Part shown: positions 10,688-20,033 of the stretch, piece by piece
How positions within the stretch are numbered: position 1 is the first letter of the stretch
Layout of the letters: each line of letters opens with the position of its first letter
Source of the DNA: Angustibacter luteus
GTDB taxonomy: Bacteria; Actinomycetota; Actinomycetes; Actinomycetales; Angustibacteraceae
Direction: 5' to 3'
Length of the DNA stretch: 64,000 bases
Assembly: GCF_039541115.1 (NCBI RefSeq)
Contig: NZ_BAABFP010000005.1
Coordinates: 62,001 to 126,000, forward strand
Made by a program: the position numbers and the translations under genes
Notes under the pieces: generated by a model
What the model was told of the DNA's origin: nothing
What the model saw: only the letters and a program-made list of their open reading frames with translations
Database searches by the model: none

Positions 10688-11616
10688 GCGCAGGTCGCGT
10701 GGTCGTGGCGGTGGTCGGCGCCACCGCGACCGGCAAGTCGGACCTCGCGATCGCCCTCGCGCACGAGCTCGACGGCGAGGTGGTCAACGCCGACGCGATG
10801 CAGCTCTACCGGGGCATGGACATCGGCACCGCCAAGCTCACGGCGGCCGAGCGCCAGGGCGTCCCGCACCACCTGCTCGACGTGCTCGACGTGCGGCAGG
10901 AGGCCACCGTCGCGGCGTACCAGCGCGAGGTCGACGCGGTGCTGGCGGACGTGCTGGGCCGTGGGCGGGTGCCGGTCGTGGTCGGCGGCTCCGGTCTCTA
11001 CGTGCGGGCGGCGCTCGACGTCCTGGAGATCCCGCCCACCGACGCGGGCGTGCGCGCCCGCCTCGAGGACGAGTCCCGGACCGTCGGCGCCCTGGCCCTG
11101 CACGCCCGACTCGCCGAGCTGGACCCGCCGTCCGCCGCCCGCATCCTGCCGAGCAACGCCCGCCGCGTCGTGCGGGCCCTCGAGGTCATCGAGCTCACCG
11201 GTCGACCGTTCTCGGCGACCCTGCCCGAGCCGGTCTACCGACGACCGAGCGTGCAGCTGGGGCTGCGGGCGCCCCGCCCGGAGCTGGACCAGCGGATCGA
11301 GCGCCGGGTGCACCGCATGTGGGACGACGGGCTGCTCGCCGAGGTGCGGCGCCTGCTGCCGCAGGGCCTGCGCGAGGGGCGCACCGCCGGGCGGGCGGTC
11401 GGCTACGCCCAGGCAGTCGGCCAGCTCGACGGCAGCCTGGACGAGGCGGCAGCGCAGGCGCAGACCGCCCAGCTGACCCGCCGGCTCGTCCGCCGGCAGG
11501 AGTCCTGGTTCGGCCGCGACGAGCGGATCGCCTGGCTGCCGTACGACGGCCCGGACCTGGTCGAGCAGGCGCTCGCGGCGGTGCGGGCTGGGCGTTCGGC
11601 ACCGCGTGCCGGATGA
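10684..11616 (+). CDS. miaA: tRNA dimethylallyltransferase MiaA
   Basis: This 310-residue protein starts at GTG 10684 within the miaB stop. The P-loop is [12 protein letters not shown] near residue 10; [17 protein letters not shown] is the isoprenyl/tRNA-binding signature. It transfers dimethylallyl to A37, producing the MiaB substrate, so the overlapping order miaB-miaA encodes consecutive steps. dapF follows almost immediately. Confidence 0.95.
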   Translation: MSAGRVVVAVVGATATGKSDLAIALAHELDGEVVNADAMQLYRGMDIGTAKLTAAERQGVPHHLLDVLDVRQEATVAAYQREVDAVLADVLGRGRVPVVVGGSGLYVRAALDVLEIPPTDAGVRARLEDESRTVGALALHARLAELDPPSAARILPSNARRVVRALEVIELTGRPFSATLPEPVYRRPSVQLGLRAPRPELDQRIERRVHRMWDDGLLAEVRRLLPQGLREGRTAGRAVGYAQAVGQLDGSLDEAAAQAQTAQLTRRLVRRQESWFGRDERIAWLPYDGPDLVEQALAAVRAGRSAPRAG

Positions 11617-11623
11617 TGGACCC

Positions 11624-12502
11624 GTGCAGCTGACCTTCACGAAGGGCCACGGGACGGAGAACGACTTCGTCCTGCTCCCCGACCTCGACGCGACGCTCGA
11701 CCTGACGGCCGAGCAGGTGCGCCGGATCACGGACCGGCACGCCGGGATCGGCGCGGACGGCGTGATCCGGGTCGTGCGCACCCGCGACGTCCCGGAGGTC
11801 GCGGACCAGGCCGGTGCCGCGGAGTGGTTCATGGACTACCGCAACGCGGACGGCTCGGCCGCCGAGATGTGCGGCAACGGCGTCCGGGTCTTCGTCGCCT
11901 ACCTCCTGCGCGAGAAGCTGCTCGACGGCGTGGACTGGACCGGCGGCGTGCTCGCCGTGGCCACCCGGGCCGGCACCAAGCACGTGCGGATCGAGGAGGC
12001 CGACCACCTGGCCGTGGACCTCGGTGCGTGGCAGGTCGTCGGCGGCCAGCAGGCGCTCGACGACGGCGGCGACTGCCAGGTCGCCCTGCCCGGGACCGAC
12101 GGGCTCGTCGCCGCGCTGTCCCTCGACCTGGGCAACCCGCACACCGTGGTCATGCTGCCGAACGAGCCGGACCTGGAGGCCCTCGACCTGAGCACGGCGC
12201 CCACGGTGATCCCGGAGCCGCCGAACGGCACGAACGTCGAGTTCGTCGTGCTCGTCTCGTCCGGGCACGTGCGCATGCGCGTGCACGAGCGCGGGGTGGG
12301 CGAGACGCGCTCGTGCGGCACGGGCGCGGCCGCCGCGGCGTTGGCCGCGCGCGCCTGGGTGAGCGTGGCCGGCGGCGGCGAGGTCGACCTGTGGCGGGTG
12401 GACGTGCCCGGCGGCACGCTGCTGGTCCGGCTCAGCGCCGAGGGCACCGTGGAGCTGGCCGGCCCGGCCGAGCTGGTCGCGGACGGCACCCTCACGCTCT
12501 GA
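11624..12502 (+). CDS. dapF: Diaminopimelate epimerase DapF
   Basis: The chosen start is GTG 11624 (MQLTFTKGHGTENDF, 292 residues), the usual family N-terminus; an in-frame GTG at 11606 inside miaA would add six residues. The two catalytic cysteines are in AEMCGNGVR and RSCGTGAAA. It converts LL- to meso-DAP, supplying lysine synthesis and peptidoglycan. This fits the meso-DAP-type MurE at 56.3 kb. It is probably cotranscribed with miaBA. Confidence 0.94.
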   Translation: MQLTFTKGHGTENDFVLLPDLDATLDLTAEQVRRITDRHAGIGADGVIRVVRTRDVPEVADQAGAAEWFMDYRNADGSAAEMCGNGVRVFVAYLLREKLLDGVDWTGGVLAVATRAGTKHVRIEEADHLAVDLGAWQVVGGQQALDDGGDCQVALPGTDGLVAALSLDLGNPHTVVMLPNEPDLEALDLSTAPTVIPEPPNGTNVEFVVLVSSGHVRMRVHERGVGETRSCGTGAAAAALAARAWVSVAGGGEVDLWRVDVPGGTLLVRLSAEGTVELAGPAELVADGTLTL

Positions 12503-12533
12503 CTGGCCGCTGTCGCAGGGTCCCCCTACGTTG

Positions 12534-12562
12534 GCAGAACATGCCCTTTCGGGAGGTTCTGC
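12534..12562 (+). promoter_or_regulatory. Hairpin enclosing the ggt ribosome-binding site
   Basis: Arms GCAGAAC (12534-12540) and GTTCTGC (12556-12562) form a perfect 7-bp stem ending one base before the ggt ATG. An inner CCC/GGG stem is possible. The GGGAGG ribosome site (12551-12556) lies inside, so folding would sequester it. A TACGTT -10-like box at 12527-12532 makes the mRNA start uncertain; if transcription begins near 12539 the hairpin is not fully transcribed. Confidence 0.45.
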
Positions 12563-12563
12563 G

Positions 12564-14411
12564 ATGAAGCGTCAGGTTTTGGTAGCAGGTGCGGCCCTGC
12601 TCGCGGCGACCGGTGGCCTGCTGGCCCCGTCGGCCGCGAACGCCGGGCAGCGCCCGACGTCCGGGTCCGGGCCGGCGACAACGGTCCCCACGACAGTGCA
12701 CCCGGCGACGAAGGTGCCCGTGATGACCGGCGGCGGGGGAGCGGTGTCGTCGGTGGACGAGACCGCCACCCAGGTCGGGATCGACGTGCTGCGGCGGGGC
12801 GGCAACGCCGCCGACGCGGCGGTCGCCGCGGCCGCGACGCTCGGCGTGACCGAACCGTTCTCGTCCGGCATCGGTGGCGGCGGGTTCCTGGTCTACTACG
12901 ACGCCAAGCACCGCCGCGTGCAGGCCGTCGACGGACGCGAGACCGCGCCGAGGTCGTTCACCAGCACGACGTTCACCGACGGCCAGGGCAAGGCGCTCGA
13001 CTTCAACACGGTGGTCAACTCCGGGCTGTCCGTCGGGGTGCCCGGCACGCCCGCGCTGTGGGACACGGTGGCCCGCCGGTGGGGCACCCGGTCGTTCGCC
13101 GACCTGATGAAGCCGGCCCAGCAGGTCGCCGAGCAGGGGTTCGTCGTGGATGCGACGTTCCACCAGCAGGTGGCCGACAACGCGACCCGGTTCGCGAAGT
13201 TCCCGGCCACCGCGGCGCTCTACCTCAAGGGCGGCCAGCCCCCGGCCACGGGCGCGACGTTCCGCAACCCCGACATGGCCAAGGCGTACGGCGAGCTGCG
13301 GGCGCACGGCGTGCGCTCGCTCTACCAGGGCACGCTCGGCGCCGCCCTGCTGGCCGCGTCCCAGCACCCTCGGACCAGTGACGGCAGCACCGTGTACCCG
13401 GGCCAGCTGACGGCCCGTGACCTCGCGTCGTACCGGGCGCTGCTGCGTACCCCGACCAGCACCAGCTACCGCGGGCTCGACGTGCGCGGCATGCCGGTCG
13501 CCTCGTCGGGCGGCATCGCCGTGGGCGAGTCGCTGAACCTGCTCGAGGCCTACGACCGGCAGACCCACCAGAGCATCTCGGACGTCGACGAGGCCCAGTA
13601 CCTGCACCGGTTCAGCGAGGCGACCGCGACCGCGTTCGCCGACCGCAACCGGTGGATCGGCAGCGTGCCCGGCGTCCCGACCCGCGAGCTCACCTCGCAG
13701 GGCTTCGCGAACGAGCGCGCCTGCGCGTTGTTCAGCCCGACCGCCGCGGCCACCCGCCCCCTGCCGTTCGGCAACCCCGACGGCTCGTACTCGTGCTCGC
13801 ATCCGGCCGCCAGCCAGCCGGCCGCCCGCGACGACCACGGCACCACCCACCTGACGGTCGCCGACAAGTGGGGCAACGTGGCCTCGTACACGCTCACGAT
13901 CGAGCAGACCGGCGGCTCGGCCATCACGGTCCCCGGCTGGGGCTTCCTGCTCAACAACGAGCTCACCGACTTCAACTTCGTGCCCCTCACGGCCGGCGTG
14001 CCCGACCCGAACCTGCCCGGCTCGAGCAAGCGGCCGCGCTCGTCGATGAGCCCGACCATCGTCACCCTGCACGGCCGGCCGGTGCTCGCACTGGGCTCGC
14101 CCGGCGGCGCCACGATCATCACGACCGTGGCCCAGGTACTCACCGAGTACGTCGACCGGGGGATGCCCCTGGTGGACGCGATCGCGGCCGCCCGCTTGTC
14201 GTCGCGCAACGGCGTCGAGCAGGCCGAGCCGGCCATCTACGACGGTCCGGACGGCGCTGCGCTGAGATCGCTCGGCCACGTGCTGTCCAGCACGCCCGAG
14301 ATCGGGGCCGCGACCGGCATCGTGATCCGGCCCGACGGCACCTTCCAGGCCGCCGCCGAGCCCGTGCGACGCGGTGGCGGGTCGGCGCAGGTCGTGCGCC
14401 CCGGCGGCTAG
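12564..14411 (+). CDS. ggt: Gamma-glutamyltranspeptidase (secreted)
   Basis: The protein has 615 residues from ATG 12564, seven bases after a GGGAGG site; upstream in-frame starts lack one. The signal peptide is residues 1-28 (cleavage near SAANA/GQ). The glutamate-binding region includes GRETAPRS and the autoprocessing nucleophile is Thr427 in DDHGTTHLTV, giving large and small subunits. Downstream motifs GWGFLLNNELTDF and PRSSMSPTIV match the family. It hydrolyses or transfers gamma-glutamyl groups outside the membrane. It is monocistronic between dapF and a convergent methyltransferase. Confidence 0.93.
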   Translation: MKRQVLVAGAALLAATGGLLAPSAANAGQRPTSGSGPATTVPTTVHPATKVPVMTGGGGAVSSVDETATQVGIDVLRRGGNAADAAVAAAATLGVTEPFSSGIGGGGFLVYYDAKHRRVQAVDGRETAPRSFTSTTFTDGQGKALDFNTVVNSGLSVGVPGTPALWDTVARRWGTRSFADLMKPAQQVAEQGFVVDATFHQQVADNATRFAKFPATAALYLKGGQPPATGATFRNPDMAKAYGELRAHGVRSLYQGTLGAALLAASQHPRTSDGSTVYPGQLTARDLASYRALLRTPTSTSYRGLDVRGMPVASSGGIAVGESLNLLEAYDRQTHQSISDVDEAQYLHRFSEATATAFADRNRWIGSVPGVPTRELTSQGFANERACALFSPTAAATRPLPFGNPDGSYSCSHPAASQPAARDDHGTTHLTVADKWGNVASYTLTIEQTGGSAITVPGWGFLLNNELTDFNFVPLTAGVPDPNLPGSSKRPRSSMSPTIVTLHGRPVLALGSPGGATIITTVAQVLTEYVDRGMPLVDAIAAARLSSRNGVEQAEPAIYDGPDGAALRSLGHVLSSTPEIGAATGIVIRPDGTFQAAAEPVRRGGGSAQVVRPGG

Positions 14412-14416
14412 CCCCC

Positions 14417-15064
14417 TCAGCTCAGCGGGGCGGTGACCTGCAGGACGCGGAAGCCCTTGGCGCTCGCGTGCCGGCTCGTCGTGTAGCCCCGCGGGCCGAG
14501 CTGCTCGTCGAGCCAGCGGTGCAGCGAGTCGGACCCGAGGTTGCGCTGCACCACGAGGTAGGCGCTGGCCCCGGCATCCAGCCGGGGCAGCCAGCGCAGC
14601 AGCAGCTCGTGCAGGGCCGTCTTGCCGACCCGGATCGGCGGGTTGCTCCAGATCGCGGCGAAGCGGACGTCGTCCGGGACGTCGTCCGGCCGACCGGCCC
14701 GCACGTTCGACGCGCCCGCACGGGCCGCGTTGCGCTCCAGCAGCCCGACCGAGCGTTCGTTGACGTCGACACCCCACACCGTCGCCTGCGGTGACAGCAT
14801 CGCCAGGGTCAGGCTGATCGGACCCCAGCCGCAGCCGACGTCCAGCAGGTGACCGTGCTCGGGGGGTGGCGGGGACTCGCGCAGCAGCACCTGGGTGCCG
14901 GTGTCCAACCGAGCCGGGCTGAACACGCCGGGGGCGGTGACCAGGTCCAGGTCGCGGTCCAGCAGGCGGACCCGCAGTGGCCGCAGGTCGGCCGGGCTGG
15001 CGGGCTGGGCCGTGAAGTAGTGGTCGCCGTCGCCCTCGGGGCCGGTCCGCTCGCCGCTCTGCAC
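14417..15064 (-). CDS. Class I SAM-dependent methyltransferase, RsmC-like
   Basis: The protein has 215 residues from GTG 15064 (MQSGERTGPEGDGDHYF); the frame is open far upstream but only because of antisense bias under hflX. It contains the SAM-binding motif LLDVGCGWGPISL, the acidic GVDVNERS strand and the base-methylation motif SNPPIRVGK. The SNPP motif and HYFTAQPAS N-terminus place it in the MTS family that includes 16S rRNA guanine-N2 methyltransferases; the exact target is inferred. A CACACT hexamer six bases before the start may be a weak leaderless promoter. Confidence 0.85.
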   Translation of the reverse strand: MQSGERTGPEGDGDHYFTAQPASPADLRPLRVRLLDRDLDLVTAPGVFSPARLDTGTQVLLRESPPPPEHGHLLDVGCGWGPISLTLAMLSPQATVWGVDVNERSVGLLERNAARAGASNVRAGRPDDVPDDVRFAAIWSNPPIRVGKTALHELLLRWLPRLDAGASAYLVVQRNLGSDSLHRWLDEQLGPRGYTTSRHASAKGFRVLQVTAPLS

Positions 15065-15172
15065 CGGGACAGTGTGCCAGCGCCCACGGCCACCCAGGGG
15101 GAATCCGGTGGCCCTCCCGGTCGTTGATATGTCACGTTGGGATACGACGAACCCCCCAGCACCAGGAGATCC

Positions 15173-16651
15173 GTGAACCGCCGCGCCAGTGCCCCCGAGT
15201 CCACCAGTCCCGCCGACCTCGACGACCTCGACGTGGCGCGGGTCGACGAGGCGTCGGACGACGGGTTCGAGGCGAGCGACGACGGCGGGTACGACGGCGA
15301 CCAGCTGGACCTCGAGGAGCGGCACGCGCTGCGCCGCGTGGTCGGCCTGTCCACCGAGCTCGCGGACGTCACCGAGGTGGAGTACCGCCAGCTGCGGCTC
15401 GAGCGGGTCGTGCTGGCCGGGGTCTTCAACGGTGACCTGCGGGACGGTGAGAACTCGCTGGCCGAGCTGGCCGCGCTCGCCGAGACCGCGGGCTCGCAGG
15501 TCCTGGACGCCATCATGCAGCGCCGCGACCAGCCGGACCCCGGCACCTTCCTGGGCTCTGGCAAGGCCAAGGAGCTGCGCGACATCGTGGTCGAGACCGG
15601 CGCCGACACCGTGATCTGCGACGGCGAGCTGTCGCCGTCCCAGCGCCGTGCCCTGGAGGACGTCGTCAAGGTCAAGGTCATCGACCGCACGGCACTGATC
15701 CTGGACATCTTCGCCCAGCACGCCCGCAGCCGGGAGGGCAAGGCGCAGGTCGAGCTCGCGCAGCTCGAGTACCTGCTGCCCCGCCTGCGTGGCTGGGGTG
15801 AGTCGATGTCCCGGCAGGCCGGTGGTCGGGTTGCCGGCGGTGAGGGCATCGGTTCGCGTGGCCCCGGTGAGACCAAGATCGAGCTCGACCGGCGCCGGAT
15901 CCGTACCCGCATCGCCAAGCTGCGCCGGCAGATCCGCGAGATGAAGACCGCCCGCGACGTCAGCCGGCACGACCGCAAGCGGCACGAGGTGCCCAGCGTC
16001 GCCATCGCGGGCTACACCAACGCCGGCAAGTCCAGCCTGCTCAACCGACTCACGAACGCCGGCGTCCTGGTGGAGAACGCCCTGTTCGCCACCCTCGACC
16101 CGACGGTCCGGCGGGCCGAGACCAGCGACGGTCGGACGTACACGTTGGCCGACACGGTCGGGTTCGTCCGCCACCTGCCGCACCAGCTCGTGGAGGCCTT
16201 CCGGTCCACGCTGGAGGAGGTCGCGGACAGCGACCTCGTCCTGCACGTGGTGGACGCCGCCCATCCCGACCCCGAGGGCCAGATCCAGGCGGTGCGGACC
16301 GTCCTGGCCGACGTCGAGGCGCACCAGGTCCCCGAGCTCATCGTGCTGAACAAGGCCGACGCGGCCGACCCCGAGGTCATCGCCCGGATCCGCTCGCGCG
16401 AGCGGGCCGTCGTGGTCGTCTCGGCGCGGACCGGCGAGGGCCTGGCCGAGCTGCAGTCCCGGATCGAGGAGCTGCTGCCCCGACCGGACATCGACGTCGA
16501 GGTCCTGCTGCCCTACGGCCGCGGCGACCTGGTGAGCAAGGTGCACGACGACGGCACCGTGCTGGTCGAGGAGCACCTGGCCGAAGGCACCCGGATCAGC
16601 GCGCGGGTGCACCCCGCCCTGGCGGGCGAGCTCACCGGCTACGCCGTCTGA
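15173..16651 (+). CDS. hflX: GTPase HflX
   Basis: This 492-residue protein starts at GTG 15173, with AGGAGA at 15163-15168; a TTG 36 bases earlier is less likely. After an acidic N-terminus come the HflX N-domain, a glycine-rich linker (QAGGRVAGGEGIGSRGPGETK), a coiled-coil (RRRIRTRIAKLRRQIREMK), and the G domain with G1 GYTNAGKSS, G3 DTVGF and G4 NKAD. HflX splits or rescues stalled 70S ribosomes. The 3' end overlaps the convergent sensor kinase by 13 bp. Confidence 0.94.
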   Translation: MNRRASAPESTSPADLDDLDVARVDEASDDGFEASDDGGYDGDQLDLEERHALRRVVGLSTELADVTEVEYRQLRLERVVLAGVFNGDLRDGENSLAELAALAETAGSQVLDAIMQRRDQPDPGTFLGSGKAKELRDIVVETGADTVICDGELSPSQRRALEDVVKVKVIDRTALILDIFAQHARSREGKAQVELAQLEYLLPRLRGWGESMSRQAGGRVAGGEGIGSRGPGETKIELDRRRIRTRIAKLRRQIREMKTARDVSRHDRKRHEVPSVAIAGYTNAGKSSLLNRLTNAGVLVENALFATLDPTVRRAETSDGRTYTLADTVGFVRHLPHQLVEAFRSTLEEVADSDLVLHVVDAAHPDPEGQIQAVRTVLADVEAHQVPELIVLNKADAADPEVIARIRSRERAVVVVSARTGEGLAELQSRIEELLPRPDIDVEVLLPYGRGDLVSKVHDDGTVLVEEHLAEGTRISARVHPALAGELTGYAV

Positions 16652-18039
16652 CCCGGCTCACCCGCTGAGACCGTCGGGAGCAGCAGGCGGAAGCAGGCGC
16701 CGCCCTCGGGGGCGTGCGCGGCCTGCGCCTGCCCGCCGAGGCGGCGCGCGATGGTGGCGACGATCGCCAGCCCGAGGCCGGTGCTGACCGGCCGCTGGCC
16801 GGCGTACCGGCGGTGCAGCTCGGAGCGCTCGAACGCGACCGTCAGGTCCTCGTCGGTGAGCCCCGGCCCGCCGTCGCGGACCTCCAGGACGGCGTGGTCG
16901 GTCTCGTGCCGGACGGCCAGGACGACGGGCCGTCCGGACGGCGTGACCCGCACCGCGTTCTCGGCCAGGCCGTCCAGTACCTGGCGGACCCGCACCGGGT
17001 CGGTGCGCACCAGCACGGGTGCCGAGGGCCGCTCCACCAGGAGCTGTTGACCGCCCTGCCCGCACCGGCTGCGCCACACCGGCTCCGCGTCCGCCAGCAG
17101 GGCCGCGAGGTCGACGTCCACGGCGTCGATCCGCAGGTCGACCGCGTCCAACCGGGCCAGGTCCAGCAGGTCGCCGACCAGGCGCTGCAGCCGGTCCGCC
17201 TCGGCGACCAGCGTGCGGCCGACCGCGGGCACCGACTCCGGTTCGGTGACGCCGTCCGCCAGCGCCTCGGCGTAGCCGCGCACGGCCGTGAGCGGCGTGC
17301 GCAGCTCGTGCGAGACGGTGAGCAGGAACTCGCGCTGGCGCTGCTCGCTGAAGCCCAGCTCGGCGCTGAGCGTGTTCACCGCGTCGGCGACTTCCGCGAC
17401 CTCCTGCGGGCCCGTCGGGTCGAGCACCACGTCGCGCTCCCCGGCGGCGAGGCGGTGCGCCGCAGAAGCCATGCGCTGCAACGGTTTCGCTAGCCAGCGA
17501 GCGAGCAGCACGCCGGCCACCACCGCGACAACAAGGCCGACCAGCAGGGCGAGGAGCTGGCGCCACAGCAGCCGTACCGCCGGGCCGATCGCGTCGGACT
17601 GCGCGCGCGCCAGCACGAGCCCACCGCCCTCGGACAGCGGGCGCCCCTCGGCGATCACCGTGCGGCCGCCCGCCTGGAAGCGCAGCGACACCGGCTGCCC
17701 GGCGAGGAGCTGGTCCTTGCCGCGCTCGGCCGCTGCCACCGCGAGGGCGTCCCCGCGCACCGTCCCGTTCGGCTGCACCCGGGCCACCGGCGTGCTGGTC
17801 GCGCGCAGCGCTCGCAGCGCCTGCCCGGTGCGGGCCGGGATGGCGGCGTCCACCAGACCGGTGACCACGTTCGCCTGCTGCGCCAGCGACCGGCGCGCCT
17901 CGGTGCGTGCCGCCTGCCGGACCAGCCCGATCGACAGCAGCGCCGCCACCAGCACTGCGAGCGCTACCGTCGCGGTAATCACCAGGGTGGTGCGCTGGGC
18001 CAGCGTCGGGCGGCGCCGGGGGCGGACGTCGCTGCTCAT
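16639..18039 (-). CDS. Two-component sensor histidine kinase
   Basis: This 466-residue protein has TM1 at about residues 17-40, an extracytoplasmic sensor of about 115 residues, TM2 near 158-181, then a HAMP linker. The H-box FLLTVSHELRTPL puts the phosphorylated His at 244. The ATPase domain has an N-box (GLAENAVRVTPSG), G1 (DGGPGLTDED) and G2 (GLGLAIVATIARRLGG). It overlaps the response-regulator stop by four bases. The sensed signal is unknown; a His-rich membrane protein is encoded divergently next door. Confidence 0.92.
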   Translation of the reverse strand: MSSDVRPRRRPTLAQRTTLVITATVALAVLVAALLSIGLVRQAARTEARRSLAQQANVVTGLVDAAIPARTGQALRALRATSTPVARVQPNGTVRGDALAVAAAERGKDQLLAGQPVSLRFQAGGRTVIAEGRPLSEGGGLVLARAQSDAIGPAVRLLWRQLLALLVGLVVAVVAGVLLARWLAKPLQRMASAAHRLAAGERDVVLDPTGPQEVAEVADAVNTLSAELGFSEQRQREFLLTVSHELRTPLTAVRGYAEALADGVTEPESVPAVGRTLVAEADRLQRLVGDLLDLARLDAVDLRIDAVDVDLAALLADAEPVWRSRCGQGGQQLLVERPSAPVLVRTDPVRVRQVLDGLAENAVRVTPSGRPVVLAVRHETDHAVLEVRDGGPGLTDEDLTVAFERSELHRRYAGQRPVSTGLGLAIVATIARRLGGQAQAAHAPEGGACFRLLLPTVSAGEPGQTA

Positions 18040-18740
18040 GCGCGCCGGTCGTCGGCGGCGTACCCGACCCCGCGCACCGTGCGGATCGGGCTGGCGTCGC
18101 CGAGCTTGGCGCGCACCTGGGCGACGTGCACGTCGACCGTGCGGGTCGCGTCGTCCGGCGGGTAGTCCCAGACCTGCGAGAGCAGCTCGCCGCGCCCGAA
18201 CACCCGCCCCGGTCGACGCATCAGGTGCGCGAGCAGGTCGAACTCGGTCGCGGTCAGGTCGACCGGCTGGTCGTCGGCGAACACCTCGCGGCGTCCGGCG
18301 TCCAAGCGCACCCGCCCGACCTGCAGGGGCGGCTCCTCGCTGACCACGACCGTTGCGGTCCCACCGGGTCCGCGACGGAGCACGGCCTTGACCCGGGCGA
18401 CCAGCTCGCGGGGGGAGTAGGGCTTGGTCACGTAGTCGTCGGCGCCGAGCTCGAGGCCGAGCACCCGGTCGACCTCGTCGTCGCGCGCGGTCACCAGGAT
18501 GACCGGCGTCCAGTCACCCGCCGCCCGCATCTCGCGGCACAGGTCTACGCCGTCCCGGCCGCCGGGGAGGCCGATGTCCAGCAGGACGACGTTCGGGGGG
18601 TTGCGCCGGGCGGCGAGCTGGGCGCCGGCCACGTCCCCGGCGACGTCCACGACGAAGCCGTCCCGCTCGAGGTACATCCGGGCCAGGTCGGCCAGGGCGG
18701 GCTCGTCCTCGACGACGAGCACGCGGCGCACTGGGTCCAT
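18036..18740 (-). CDS. OmpR/PhoB-family response regulator
   Basis: The protein has 234 residues from ATG 18740 (MDPVRRVLVVEDEPALAD), with GTGAGG just upstream. The receiver domain has acidic Glu11/Asp12, phospho-acceptor Asp55 (VVLLDIGLPGG), T-loop VTARDD and Lys in TKPYSPRE. The C-terminal winged helix ends VDVHVAQVRAKLGDASPIRTVRGVGY. It is cotranscribed with the downstream kinase. The 100-bp gap to the divergent gene at 18841 is the likely control region. Confidence 0.93.
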   Translation of the reverse strand: MDPVRRVLVVEDEPALADLARMYLERDGFVVDVAGDVAGAQLAARRNPPNVVLLDIGLPGGRDGVDLCREMRAAGDWTPVILVTARDDEVDRVLGLELGADDYVTKPYSPRELVARVKAVLRRGPGGTATVVVSEEPPLQVGRVRLDAGRREVFADDQPVDLTATEFDLLAHLMRRPGRVFGRGELLSQVWDYPPDDATRTVDVHVAQVRAKLGDASPIRTVRGVGYAADDRRA

Positions 18741-18840
18741 GTCCTCACCGTCGCGGTCGGTCTCGGGGTCTGGCAAGCCTCGTACAGGATGCTGACACAC
18801 GCCGATCGGGGCGCAGATCTTGACGCGCCAACGTGCCCCT

Positions 18841-19980
18841 ATGAGCAGCGACGAGACGACGATGGCAGCGGTCCGGATCGGCGCCCTGGCCACGGCCGCG
18901 GCCGGCGCGATCCACTTCGCGGTGGCCGGTGAGCACTTCCACGAGTGGTGGGTGTTCGGGGTGTTCTTCCTGGTCCTCGCGGTGGCCCAGGCGGTGCTCG
19001 CGGTGCGGTTCTGGGCCCTGCCGGAGGCCCGGGTGGCGGCGATGACCGCGGCCGTGAACCTGACCACGGTGCTGCTCTGGGTGGCCAGTCGCACGACCGG
19101 GCTGCCGATCGGGCCGGAGGCAGGCTCCCCGGAGGCGTGGGGGGTCACGGACGGCGTGTGCGCGGCCCTCGAGGTGGCGGCGGCCGTCGCCGCGGGTTGG
19201 GTCGTTCACCGGCTGCGCGAGGCGGGACCGGTGACGTGGCGGCCCACCCGCTCGCTGGCGGTGGTCACCGGCATCGCCGCCGTGGCCGTGGTGGCGGCCA
19301 GTGGTGTTGCGGTCGCCGCCCCCGGTGAGCCCGCCGGCCACGGGCACGACGACGACATGACGATGACCGCAGGTGCAGGACCGGGGCACGAGCACGGCGG
19401 GTCGGCCGGTACCGACCAGGGCAACGGCGAGCGCCACGTGATGGCGAACCTGCCGGACGTCTCCGGCGCGACGGCCGAGCAGACCGCGGCCGCCCGCGCG
19501 CTGGTCACCACCCTGGAGTCGGACACCCGCCGCTACCGCGACGTCGCGGTCGCCACCCGAGCCGGGTACGACGTGGACGCCGCGCTCAAGCACTGGCGGC
19601 AGAAGCACGACGGCAGGCAGCCCGGGCAGATCCCGGCCCTGCACGTGCCGCAGCAGCAGGCGCGCACCGACGGCCGGCTCGTCGACCCGGCGGCGCCCGA
19701 GACGTTGATCTACCACCGTGCCGCGGACGGCACGATGACGCTGATCGGGGTGATGTTCACCGCCGAGCACCAGCAGCCGCCCAGCTCGTACCAGCCGTTC
19801 CTGCGCTGGCACTTCCACCAGAAGCCCGCTGCCGCCGGCTCCGGCGCGACCAAGCCGACCGGCTACATGACGCACGTCTGGTTCGTCGATCCGGGCAGCA
19901 CGGCCGACAGCCTGCGGTACGCGTTCGCGATGAGCCCGCCGAAGGCGCAGCTGCTGGCCTCGCCCGGGGCGAACGCCTGA
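18841..19980 (+). CDS. Five-TM membrane protein with His-rich extracytoplasmic domain, unknown function
   Basis: The protein has 379 residues from ATG 18841; a TTG 21 bases upstream is possible. Five hydrophobic segments lie within residues 8-155 (GALATAAAGAIHFAVAGEHF, VFGVFFLVLAVAQAVLAV, AAVNLTTVLLWVA, ALEVAAAVAAGWVV, AVVTGIAAVAVVAASGVAV). Then comes a His/Asp/Met stretch (GHGHDDDMTMT, GPGHEHGG) and a soluble domain of about 170 residues with further His (HWRQKH, HRAADGTM, WHFHQKP). The histidine clusters suggest metal binding, which is inference. It is divergent from a two-component system that may regulate it. Confidence 0.75.
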   Translation: MSSDETTMAAVRIGALATAAAGAIHFAVAGEHFHEWWVFGVFFLVLAVAQAVLAVRFWALPEARVAAMTAAVNLTTVLLWVASRTTGLPIGPEAGSPEAWGVTDGVCAALEVAAAVAAGWVVHRLREAGPVTWRPTRSLAVVTGIAAVAVVAASGVAVAAPGEPAGHGHDDDMTMTAGAGPGHEHGGSAGTDQGNGERHVMANLPDVSGATAEQTAAARALVTTLESDTRRYRDVAVATRAGYDVDAALKHWRQKHDGRQPGQIPALHVPQQQARTDGRLVDPAAPETLIYHRAADGTMTLIGVMFTAEHQQPPSSYQPFLRWHFHQKPAAAGSGATKPTGYMTHVWFVDPGSTADSLRYAFAMSPPKAQLLASPGANA

Positions 19981-20021
19981 CCCGCGGCGGCCGCCTGCCC
20001 AGGACGCACCGCCCGGCCAAG

Positions 20022-20027
20022 TAGGGT
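20022..20027 (+). promoter_or_regulatory. -10 box for a leaderless helicase mRNA
   Basis: TAGGGT is followed by exactly six bases and then the GTG at 20034, so transcription should start at the first codon base. The same TANNNT-N6-start layout is seen at 3855 (minus), 25813, 37529 (minus) and 38450 (minus). Confidence 0.5.
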
Positions 20028-20033
20028 CGGCGG

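Noticed and set aside
12492-14777. Long minus-strand frame across ggt
   Set aside because: It is the antisense shadow of a gamma-glutamyltranspeptidase with complete motifs.
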